Shown in pieces: positions 4,815 to 10,506 of a DNA stretch of 10,506 nt. This stretch comes from Alphaproteobacteria bacterium (lineage in GTDB: Bacteria; Pseudomonadota; Alphaproteobacteria; Micavibrionales; UBA2020): assembly GCA_020853455.1 (NCBI GenBank), contig JADYYV010000314.1:1-10506 (forward strand), in the 5' to 3' direction. The position numbers were made by a program, and so were the translations under genes. The first letter of the stretch is position 1. Each line of letters opens with the position of its first letter. The notes beneath the pieces are model-generated. The model worked only from the letters and a program-made list of their open reading frames with translations, had not been told where the DNA came from and did no database searches.

Positions 4815-6701
4815 TCAGTTCGCGGTGGAAACCTTCATTTCCTCCAGCTCCAGCCAGCGCAGTTCGGATGATTCAAGGTCGCCGCGCGCCTGTGCAAGGC
4901 GCTTCGATGCGGTATCGAACGCGCCGCGGTCGCGGGAATACAGCTCCGCATCGTCCAGCACGCGCTCCAGGCTTTCGATTTCTTTCTGCAGCCCTTCGAT
5001 CTTGGCGGGCAGGTTGTCGAGCTCGTATTGCAGTTTATACGTCAGCTTTTTATAGACCTTCGGCGCGTCATTTGCCTGTTCGGGGGCGGGCGTATTGTTC
5101 TGCGGCCTGGGCTTCTTCGCCTCGCGGAAGGACAGGAAATCATCCTCGTCGTCTTCATCGTCGCGGCGGCGCTTGCGCGCCTCGATATAATCGGTATAGC
5201 CCCCGATATAGCCATGCACGCGCCCGTCGCCCTCGAACGCCAAAATCTTGCTGACCGTCTGGTCGAGGAAATCGCGGTCGTGGGACACGACGATCAACGT
5301 GCCGGTATAGGCCGCCAGAATTTCCTCCAGCATGTCGAGCGTATCCATATCGAGGTCGTTGGTCGGCTCGTCGAGGATCAGCAGGCCTTTCGGGTTCGCC
5401 AGCACCTTCGCCAGCAGCAAGCGGTTTTTCTGCCCGCCCGATAATGTGCCGACGCGCTGTTCCACCATCGCGGCATCGAACAGGAAATCGCGCAGGTAGC
5501 CGATGACATGGCGCGTCTTGTCCATGACCTTCAGGTATTCTCCGCCCTGCGGGCACAGCACGTGTTTGACGGTGTCTTCGGGCTTCAGGTCGCGGCGTTT
5601 CTGGTCAAAATAGGAAAACTCCATCCCGCGCGCCAGCTTCACCTTGCCCATATCGGGCTTGATCTCGCCGATCAGCATGCGCAGGAAGGTCGTCTTGCCC
5701 GAACCGTTCTTGCCAAGGATGCCGATGCGGTCGCCCTTCTGGAAGCGCATGGAGAATTTGTTGAGGACGACTTTTTCGCGCCCCTTGTCGTCGATGAATT
5801 TATTGTCAGATTTCACGAATTCGGCGACGAGTTTTGATCCGACGGAATCAATCTCCATCTCGCCGACTTCCAGCCGGCGCATCATCTGGCGATACGAACT
5901 TTTGTCGCGTTTCAGCTTGGCGCGTTCTTCGTGCATCATCGACAGGCGGCGCTGGTTGCGCTTTTGCCGCGCCTTCACGCCGCGGCTGCCCCATTCGACT
6001 TCGATGTCCAGAAGCTTCTGGCGGTTCTGCAGCTCGCGTTCTTCCTGTTCCAGCAGCATGGTCGACCATTCGTCGAAATGCGCGAACCCCTTGGGCGCGA
6101 CGCGCATCTTGCCGCGGTCGAGCCAGAAGATTTTGTTCGAGATATTGGCGAGGAAGGCTTTATCGTGGGAAACGCACAGCAGCGCGCCGGCATAGCGCTG
6201 CAAAAACTGCTCCAGCCATTCGATGATTTCCAAATCCAGATGGTTGGTCGGCTCGTCGAGCAGCAGGATGTCGGGTTCCTCCACCAGCGCGCGGGCGAGG
6301 GCTGCGCGGCGCAGCTGGCCGCCCGACAGCATATCCATGCGGTCGTCCGGTTTCAGGTCGAGCGGCTGGATGACCATATCGACCTTGTAACGGTTTTCTT
6401 CCTCGACCCCGTCCTTCATCAACTGTTCGAACACGAAATCGTAAACGGTCTGGCCGGGGATGGGCAGCACGTCCTGCTGCATATAGCCGATGGTCGTGCC
6501 CTGCAGCACCCAGCGCTTGCCGGTATCAAGGTCGCGGTCGCCGGTGATGAGGTTCATGAGCGTCGATTTGCCCGAGCCGTTCTTGCCCACCAGCGAGATT
6601 TTGTCGCCCTGATGGATGTTGAACGAGAATTCGTCAAAAATGACTTTCTCGCCGAAGGAGATACTGCCTTCCTGAACGCTGAGGATGAGGGTGGATGCCA
6701 T
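4815..6701 (-). CDS. uup: ABC-F ATPase of the Uup type
   Basis: ABC-F proteins are soluble twin-ATPase proteins without membrane domains. Uup works at the ribosome and is linked to DNA-transposon excision stability and ribosome assembly or rescue. The protein has 628 residues from ATG 6701, typical for Uup. Domain 1: Walker A GKNGSGKS (39-46), LSGGQ (125-129), LLLDEPTNHLD (146-156), H-loop SHDKAFL (178-184). A charged helical linker (about 215-290) matches the P-site tRNA-interaction motif region. Domain 2: GKNGSGKT (330-337), LSGGQ (420-424), LILDEPTNDLD (441-451), SHDRDFLD (473-480). A hinge with an acidic run (RRRDDEDDEDD, 511-521) leads to a C-terminal coiled coil (about 551-622), the Uup hallmark. 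All catalytic motifs are intact. An upstream in-frame start at 6869 would cross the divergent promoter and gene, so I reject it. The site before 6701 is only A/G-rich, so the start is likely but not certain. Confidence 0.94.
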   Translation of the reverse strand: MASTLILSVQEGSISFGEKVIFDEFSFNIHQGDKISLVGKNGSGKSTLMNLITGDRDLDTGKRWVLQGTTIGYMQQDVLPIPGQTVYDFVFEQLMKDGVEEENRYKVDMVIQPLDLKPDDRMDMLSGGQLRRAALARALVEEPDILLLDEPTNHLDLEIIEWLEQFLQRYAGALLCVSHDKAFLANISNKIFWLDRGKMRVAPKGFAHFDEWSTMLLEQEERELQNRQKLLDIEVEWGSRGVKARQKRNQRRLSMMHEERAKLKRDKSSYRQMMRRLEVGEMEIDSVGSKLVAEFVKSDNKFIDDKGREKVVLNKFSMRFQKGDRIGILGKNGSGKTTFLRMLIGEIKPDMGKVKLARGMEFSYFDQKRRDLKPEDTVKHVLCPQGGEYLKVMDKTRHVIGYLRDFLFDAAMVEQRVGTLSGGQKNRLLLAKVLANPKGLLILDEPTNDLDMDTLDMLEEILAAYTGTLIVVSHDRDFLDQTVSKILAFEGDGRVHGYIGGYTDYIEARKRRRDDEDDEDDFLSFREAKKPRPQNNTPAPEQANDAPKVYKKLTYKLQYELDNLPAKIEGLQKEIESLERVLDDAELYSRDRGAFDTASKRLAQARGDLESSELRWLELEEMKVSTAN

Positions 6702-6757
6702 GATTTTCTTTGTGAATCGCCGTTTGTTTTCGCATAACATGGCATTTTCGGCGTAAC

Positions 6758-6790
6758 TTGTCACGCATAAGCCTGTAACTATATTATAAT
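6758..6790 (+). promoter_or_regulatory. candidate sigma-70 promoter of the DUF2892-DsbA-like operon
   Basis: TTGTCA (6758-6763) is followed after 16 bases by TATATT (6780-6785), each matching consensus at five of six bases. An exact TATAAT overlaps at 6785-6790 but at a 21-base spacing. The -10 region ATTATAAT (6783-6790) is self-complementary, so it could also serve the divergent uup gene, though no matching -35 is evident on that strand. The leader before the ATG at 6811 would be short, with GAAGGAAG at 6798-6805 as ribosome site. Confidence 0.6.
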
Positions 6791-6810
6791 CGGTATCGAA
6801 GGAAGCCTTG

Positions 6811-7077
6811 ATGGACCTGAAACCGACCACCCCGACCAAGCCGCCGCTTGTTCCCCGCAACCTTGCCACCTGGGACCGTGTCCTGCGTGTGGTGATCGCG
6901 CTGGGGATGCTGGGCTATTGGGCGGCAGGCGGTTTTCAGGGTTTCCTGTGGCCCATCCTTGCCGGCGCGCTGCTGGCGAATGCCGCAATGGGCAGTTGCG
7001 GCGCCTATGCGTTGTTTGGTATCTCCACTTGTCCCGTCACTACACCCCCTCCCCCTGAAAAAGGTAACCTGCCATGA
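6811..7077 (+). CDS. DUF2892 (YgaP-like transmembrane domain) membrane protein
   Basis: This is an 88-residue inner-membrane protein of the DUF2892 family, which corresponds to the membrane part of E. coli YgaP without its rhodanese domain. Seen: the family-start motif RNLATWDRVLRVVIAL (16-31), two hydrophobic helices (about 24-40 and 46-61), and the closing motif GSCGAYALFGISTCP (61-75) with cysteines C63 and C74, echoing the family's 'CP.Y...GI.TC'. A proline-rich tail ends the protein. The ATG at 6811 has AAGGA eight bases upstream; a TTG directly before it at 6808 is less likely. The stop overlaps the next gene by four bases (ATGA), so the two are coupled. The function of the family is unclear; the partner suggests a link to envelope thiol chemistry, which is inference. 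Confidence 0.87.
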   Translation: MDLKPTTPTKPPLVPRNLATWDRVLRVVIALGMLGYWAAGGFQGFLWPILAGALLANAAMGSCGAYALFGISTCPVTTPPPPEKGNLP

Positions 7078-7757
7078 TGATGAAATCCGCTTTCCTTGCC
7101 CTGCTGCTCGTGCTGTCGCTGCCCGCGATGGCGGAAGACAAAGCCGCCGCGCCGAAAACCGACGTCGCCGCCAGCAAAATTGACGTCGTCGCCGCAACCG
7201 CAGACCGCGTGCTGGGCAACCCCGACGCGCCCGTCACCATTTACGAATATGCGTCGATGACCTGTTCGCATTGCGCCGCGTTCCACAAATTCGGCCTGCC
7301 GACGATCAAGAAAGAACTGATCGAAACCGGCAAGGCCAAGCTGATTTTCCGCGATTTCCCGCTGGATAATTTCGCGGTGAAGGCCGCCGCGATGGCGCGC
7401 TGCGCGCCTGCCGATAAATTCTATCCCCTCGTCTCGATGATCTTCGCCGAACAGGAACGCTGGGCGCGCGCATCCGCCCCCGACGAAGCGGTGCAGAAAA
7501 TCGGCGCGCTGGCCGGCATGGACCCCGAATACATCAAGGCCTGCATGGCCGACGAAGACCTGAAAAAAGCCATGATGGCATCGATGCAGGACGCGCAGAA
7601 AACCTATGCCATCGACGCCACCCCGACCTTTATCTTTAAAAAGGGCGACGAGCGCATGATGGAATACCCCGATTTCACCGATGCGATGAAAAAGGCCGAG
7701 GAAGCCGCCAAGGCCTCCGGCGAGAAAACCGGCCACGAAGACCACGGGCACAATTAA
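7074..7757 (+). CDS. secreted DsbA-family thiol-disulphide oxidoreductase
   Basis: This is a thioredoxin-fold protein exported to the periplasm, expected to form or isomerise disulphides in envelope proteins. It has 227 residues. Seen: a signal peptide (MMMKSAFLALLLVLSLPAMA, likely cleavage after A20), an Ala/Lys-rich linker (22-45), and DAPVTIYEYASMTCSHCAAF (51-70) containing the CSHC redox site at C64-C67. An inserted helical region holds two further cysteines (C110, C157), and the cis-proline loop is ATPTF (182-186). The C-terminus is His-rich (GHEDHGHN, 220-227). This layout matches the 'thioredoxin_4' DsbA-like proteins common in alphaproteobacteria rather than TlpA or DsbC. The start overlaps the DUF2892 stop (ATGA), with AAGG nine bases upstream. 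It could act as oxidase or isomerase; the sequence does not decide. Confidence 0.92.
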   Translation: MMMKSAFLALLLVLSLPAMAEDKAAAPKTDVAASKIDVVAATADRVLGNPDAPVTIYEYASMTCSHCAAFHKFGLPTIKKELIETGKAKLIFRDFPLDNFAVKAAAMARCAPADKFYPLVSMIFAEQERWARASAPDEAVQKIGALAGMDPEYIKACMADEDLKKAMMASMQDAQKTYAIDATPTFIFKKGDERMMEYPDFTDAMKKAEEAAKASGEKTGHEDHGHN

Positions 7758-7765
7758 GCCGCGCA

Positions 7766-7889
7766 CCCCCTCCCCCTCTGGGGGAGGGTTGGGGAGAGGG
7801 AGGACTTAACTCGCGCCTCCTGAAGCTATACTTCATCTGTTACTCTGCGACGATGCCCTCTCCCTACCCCTCTCCCAGAGGGAGAGGGG
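7766..7889. repeat. C/T-rich palindromic repeat doublet (second repeat family)
   Basis: Two related units face each other across about 50 bp. Unit 1 contains the hairpin CCCTCCCCC-tct-GGGGGAGGG (7768-7788), then TTGGGGAGAGGGAGG. Unit 2 begins CCCTCTCCCTA and contains the hairpin CCCCTCTCCC-aga-GGGAGAGGGG (7867-7889). Unit 2 reads as an imperfect reverse complement of unit 1. The pair lies between the DsbA-like stop (7757) and the ABC promoter (7902). Unit 1 could stabilise the 3' end of the DsbA-like transcript, but no T-run follows. The sequence is unrelated to the repeats at 2385 and 4200. The rest of the gap 7758-7959 holds the promoter below and nothing else I can name. Confidence 0.88.
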
Positions 7890-7901
7890 ATTATTCATGT
7901 A

Positions 7902-7930
7902 ATGACAAGGGCAAAGGCGGCGACTATATT
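7902..7930 (+). promoter_or_regulatory. candidate sigma-70 promoter of the ABC exporter-dgkA operon
   Basis: ATGACA (7902-7907) and TATATT (7925-7930) each match consensus at five of six bases with the ideal 17-base spacer. Transcription would start near 7937, giving a leader of only about 23 bases. No clear Shine-Dalgarno sequence precedes the ATG at 7960. Confidence 0.6.
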
Positions 7931-7959
7931 CGGCAGCAACAGCCCCTTAGAATCGCCCC

Positions 7960-9738
7960 ATGCCCCTTAAAAACGCGCTTGCCACTTTCTCCTATTCCCG
8001 CCTCTGGACCGAGGTGTGGAAATATGCGCAGGGCATCCGGTCGCATATCCTGTTCTATCACCTGCTGTTCCTGTTCGCGATGTCGTTCGACCTTGCCATT
8101 CCGTGGCTGTTCGGCCAGCTGATCAACACGCTGCAAAAGGCCGACGCCAACCTGTTCAACGACTGCCTGCGCCTGCTGTGCATGATTATCGGCTGCCATT
8201 TCATGATGTGGGTGTTCCACGGCCCCGGCCGCGTGATCGAACGCCGTTGCGGCCAGCTGGTCTATATCCAGTATATCGAAGCCATGTTCCGCCGCCTGAC
8301 CGAACTGCCGCTCAGCTGGCATCAGGACCATCATTCGGGCAGCACCATCAACCGCATCCGCACGGCGGCAAGCGCGCTGAAGGGCTTCACCGAAAATTCA
8401 TTCATCAGTTTCCAGCGCGTGGTATCGCTGTCGGGCTCGCTGATTATGCTGGCGAGCTTTAACCCGTGGATCGGGCTTATCAGCTTTATCGGCACCGCCA
8501 TCAGTCTTTCGGTGATCGTGCTGCTCAACCGCCGCATGACGCAGGCGATCCACGAGGTGAACGAGGCCGGGCATCAGGCGAATGCGACATTCTATGACTT
8601 CGTCGGAAATATGGTGAGCATCGTCATTCTGCGCCTGCAGGATTTTTCGCGCCGCACGCTGGACGCGAAAAACCGCCACACCATGCCCCCGTTCATGCGG
8701 GAGGCGTACCTGAACGAATGGCGCTATTTCTTCGGCACCATGTTCGCGATTGCCACCATGGCGACGATTTTGCTGGGCTATATCTGGTTCCAGCTGCAGG
8801 CGGGCCATGCGATTGCGGCGGGCGCGCTTGTCACCATCTACATGTATCAGGAAAAAGTCGGCGGCCAGATGTTCGATTTCATCTGGATGCACGGCACATG
8901 GCTGAACGCGCTGACCGACCTGCGCGCGACGCAGCATATCATGGACGACCACGCCAAAATGGCGGCGGCGCAATCGGCGGCGCTGCCCGAAAACTGGAAA
9001 TCGCTGCAGATCAGCAACCTGAAATTCACCTACGCCGCCAAGATGAACCGCGAAATCGCGACGCTGTCGGATATCAGCCTGAAGCTGGGGCACGGCGAAA
9101 AAATCGCGCTGATCGGCGGGTCGGGCGGCGGCAAATCGACGCTGCTGTCGATGCTGCGCGCCCTGCACCAGCCGCAGCATGCCGATGTGACGGTCGATGG
9201 CGAAACGGCGGGGTTCGACGCGCTGTCGCAGCTGACCACCCTGATTCCGCAGGACCCCGAGATTTTTGAAAACACCATCCGCTTCAATGTCAGCTTCGGC
9301 CTTGATGTGCCGGACAGCGTCGTTTTGCGCGCGCTGGAGCTGGCGGAATTCCTGCCCGTGCTGTCGCAGATGCCGAACGGCCTTGATACCGATATCCGCG
9401 AAAAGGGCGTGAATTTGTCGGTCGGGCAAAAGCAGCGCCTTGCCCTTGCCCGTGGTTTGTTCGCGGCGGAGCAGTCCGACATCATCCTGCTGGACGAACC
9501 CACCAGCAGCGTCGACCTGCCGACCGAGGAAAAGATTTTCAAAAACGTCTTTTCGCATTTCAAGGGCAAGAGCGTGGTCGCCACCCTGCACCGCCTGCAT
9601 TTGCTGCCCGAATTCGACCGCATCATTTACCTTGATAAAGGCCGCATCACATCCGACCTGCCGTCATCTGTCGCCTTGACGACCGACGGCCCCATCCGCG
9701 ATATTTATAAATCATATCAGCAGAAGGACATGCCATGA
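7960..9738 (+). CDS. ABC exporter half-transporter (MsbA/ABCB-like, membrane and ATPase domains fused)
   Basis: This is a 592-residue inner-membrane protein with an N-terminal type-I exporter membrane domain and a C-terminal ATPase; it should work as a dimer. Hydrophobic segments are seen at about 31-51, 71-86, 153-190 (two helices) and 258-295 (two), consistent with six helices. ATPase motifs: Walker A GGSGGGKST (386-394), Q-loop Q431 in IPQDPEIFE, signature LSVGQ (486-490; Val replaces the usual Gly), Walker B IILLDEP (508-514), H-loop H544 in ATLHRL. All catalytic positions are present, so it should be active. The substrate cannot be read from sequence; lipids, peptides or drugs are all possible for this class. 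dgkA overlaps its stop by four bases, which favours a lipid-linked role. The ATG at 7960 is the natural N-terminus, but it lacks a clear ribosome site. Confidence 0.9.
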   Translation: MPLKNALATFSYSRLWTEVWKYAQGIRSHILFYHLLFLFAMSFDLAIPWLFGQLINTLQKADANLFNDCLRLLCMIIGCHFMMWVFHGPGRVIERRCGQLVYIQYIEAMFRRLTELPLSWHQDHHSGSTINRIRTAASALKGFTENSFISFQRVVSLSGSLIMLASFNPWIGLISFIGTAISLSVIVLLNRRMTQAIHEVNEAGHQANATFYDFVGNMVSIVILRLQDFSRRTLDAKNRHTMPPFMREAYLNEWRYFFGTMFAIATMATILLGYIWFQLQAGHAIAAGALVTIYMYQEKVGGQMFDFIWMHGTWLNALTDLRATQHIMDDHAKMAAAQSAALPENWKSLQISNLKFTYAAKMNREIATLSDISLKLGHGEKIALIGGSGGGKSTLLSMLRALHQPQHADVTVDGETAGFDALSQLTTLIPQDPEIFENTIRFNVSFGLDVPDSVVLRALELAEFLPVLSQMPNGLDTDIREKGVNLSVGQKQRLALARGLFAAEQSDIILLDEPTSSVDLPTEEKIFKNVFSHFKGKSVVATLHRLHLLPEFDRIIYLDKGRITSDLPSSVALTTDGPIRDIYKSYQQKDMP

Positions 9739-10112
9739 CCGAGCCCGGAAAAGTTCCCGACAAAGCGACCGGCCTGACGCGCATCCTGCGCGCCTTCGGC
9801 TATACCTTCGACGGGCTGAAGGCGACGTTCAAATCCGAAGCCGCGTTCCGCCAGGAACTGGCCGCCTGCGTTATCCTTGCGCCGGTCGCGCTGTATTACG
9901 GGCCGGGCGGCATCGCAAAGGCCGTGATGATCGGCAGCCTGATGCTGGTGCTGGTGGTCGAAATCATCAATTCCGCGCTCGAGTCTGTCGTGAACCGCCA
10001 CGGCACTGAATGGAACATCCACGCCAAACTGGCGAAGGATGCGGGCAGTGCGGCGGTGTTTGTCGCCTGCTGCAATGTCGCCATCGTCTGGCTGCTTTGC
10101 CTGTTCTTTTGA
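9735..10112 (+). CDS. dgkA: diacylglycerol kinase DgkA
   Basis: DgkA is a small trimeric inner-membrane kinase that phosphorylates diacylglycerol to phosphatidic acid with ATP, recycling lipid by-products. It has 125 residues (E. coli 122). The alignment with E. coli DgkA, recalled from memory, runs at a constant offset of seven: TGLTRILRAFGYTFDGLKA (12-30), SEAAFRQE (34-41), EIINSALESVVNRHG (76-90) and AKDAGSAAVFVA (100-111). Catalytic and metal-binding residues are conserved: E35, E76, N79, E83, K101 and D102 correspond to E. coli E28, E69, N72, E76, K94 and D95. Three membrane helices are visible (about 41-56, 60-82, 104-124). The ATG overlaps the ABC stop (ATGA), and AAGGA lies just upstream at 9726-9730. 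No clear terminator follows. Confidence 0.96.
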   Translation: MTEPGKVPDKATGLTRILRAFGYTFDGLKATFKSEAAFRQELAACVILAPVALYYGPGGIAKAVMIGSLMLVLVVEIINSALESVVNRHGTEWNIHAKLAKDAGSAAVFVACCNVAIVWLLCLFF

Positions 10113-10309
10113 ACAGAATCGGATTCCAGATAACATAACATCGCGATTTTTTCGCAGCGCAGCACGGGAAATATCAAGCAGACCGCGCCTTCCTGCGCCA
10201 CCCCGCTTTTTGTTGCGGGGGATTTGGAAATGTTCTAATTCTAGTCATGGTCAGGCGCGTCAAAACCGCCCGGCTGGTCATACCAAACTTGCCCAAGGAG
10301 AGACTTAAA
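10113..10309 (+). promoter_or_regulatory. intergenic leader region of the cold-shock gene, with a weak candidate promoter
   Basis: This 197-bp gap contains a small palindrome GAATC-g-GATTC (10117-10127), a short hairpin CCCCGC...GCGGGG (10201-10220), and a weak promoter candidate TTGCGG (10213-10218) with TCTAAT (10234-10239) at a short 15-base spacing. If that is used, the mRNA leader is about 65 bases, in keeping with structured leaders of many csp genes. The ribosome site is strong: AAGGAG at 10295-10300, nine bases before the ATG. Confidence 0.35.
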
Positions 10310-10506
10310 ATGCCCAGTGGTTCCGTGAAATGGTTCAACAACAAAAAAGGCTTCGGCTTTATCGTGCCCGATGGCGGCGGAACGGATGTGTTCGTGCATA
10401 TCTCCGCAGTTGAAAAATCCGGCCTGCGCGAACTGGCGGAAGGCCAGAAAGTCAGCTTCGAACTGGCGCCCGACCGCCAGGGCCGCATGACCGCCGTGAA
10501 CCTGAA
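10310..10506 (+). CDS. cold-shock domain protein (CspA family), 3' end beyond window
   Basis: Cold-shock domain proteins are small single-stranded nucleic acid binding proteins acting as RNA chaperones. I read 65 codons before the edge, nearly the full length of a 67-70 residue CspA protein. Seen: GSVKWFNNKKGFGFI (4-18) containing RNP1 (KGFGFI), then DVFVHIS (26-32) as RNP2, LREL/AEGQKVSFEL (39-52) and a final strand starting GRMTAVNL. All aromatic RNA-contact positions expected for the family (W8, F15, F17, F28, H30) are present. The ATG at 10310 is fixed by AAGGAG nine bases upstream. The coding sequence is intact to the edge. Which csp paralogue it is, and whether cold induces it, cannot be told. 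Confidence 0.95.
   Translation, partial: MPSGSVKWFNNKKGFGFIVPDGGGTDVFVHISAVEKSGLRELAEGQKVSFELAPDRQGRMTAVNL

Noticed and set aside
6702..6869. 56-residue N-terminal extension of Uup
   Set aside because: It would cross the promoter and start of the divergent DUF2892 gene, and ABC-F homology starts at the ATG at 6701.
8398..9600. 400-codon minus-strand open frame under the ABC exporter
   Set aside because: Low-complexity arginine/glutamine/histidine-rich translation opposite intact ABC motifs; a typical GC-rich shadow.
10201..10220. CCCCGC...GCGGGG hairpin as a dgkA terminator
   Set aside because: No T-run follows on the plus strand, the loop itself is T-rich, and it overlaps the possible cold-shock promoter.

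Overview
This window looks like ordinary chromosomal core DNA from a Gram-negative bacterium, most probably an alphaproteobacterium. The support is high GC in most genes, the rsmE/ubiA neighbourhood, a DUF47-pit phosphate operon with a short (331-residue) Pit, an E. coli-type DgkA, and GC-rich palindromic intergenic repeats of the kind common in alphaproteobacteria. I cannot place it below class. No phage, transposase, CRISPR array, rRNA or tRNA is visible.

Layout. Positions 1-891 (minus strand) hold a small AT-rich two-helix membrane protein whose stop overlaps the start of rsmE, a 16S rRNA methyltransferase cut by the left edge. Divergent from it is ubiA (943-1863, plus; ubiquinone biosynthesis). 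ubiA converges on a MazG-like NTP pyrophosphohydrolase (1965-2366, minus), and a long perfect hairpin lies between the two stops. Next is a DUF47-pit phosphate uptake operon (2555-4194, plus), flanked on each side by a doublet of the same 25-28 bp inverted repeat. A bidirectional terminator (4315-4348) separates pit from an HU-type nucleoid protein (4366-4665, minus). The ABC-F ATPase uup (4815-6701, minus) follows. Divergent from uup is a coupled pair: a DUF2892 membrane protein and a secreted DsbA-like thiol oxidoreductase (6811-7757, plus). A second, C/T-rich repeat doublet (7766-7889) precedes another coupled pair: an MsbA/ABCB-type ABC exporter and diacylglycerol kinase DgkA (7960-10112, plus). 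A cold-shock domain protein (10310 onward) runs off the right edge.

How the genes work together. Four junctions are 4-bp ATGA overlaps or very short gaps, which points to translational coupling: small membrane protein/rsmE, DUF47/pit, DUF2892/DsbA-like and ABC/dgkA. DUF47 and Pit are a known functional pair for low-affinity phosphate uptake. The ABC/dgkA pair suggests a lipid-linked role, and the DUF2892/DsbA-like pair an envelope thiol role; both are inferences from position.

I did not find a convincing new biological system. The features most worth a second look are the paired dyads with GTCA half-sites in the DUF47-pit promoter, the low-GC small membrane gene coupled to rsmE, and the three families of inverted repeats confined to intergenic DNA.
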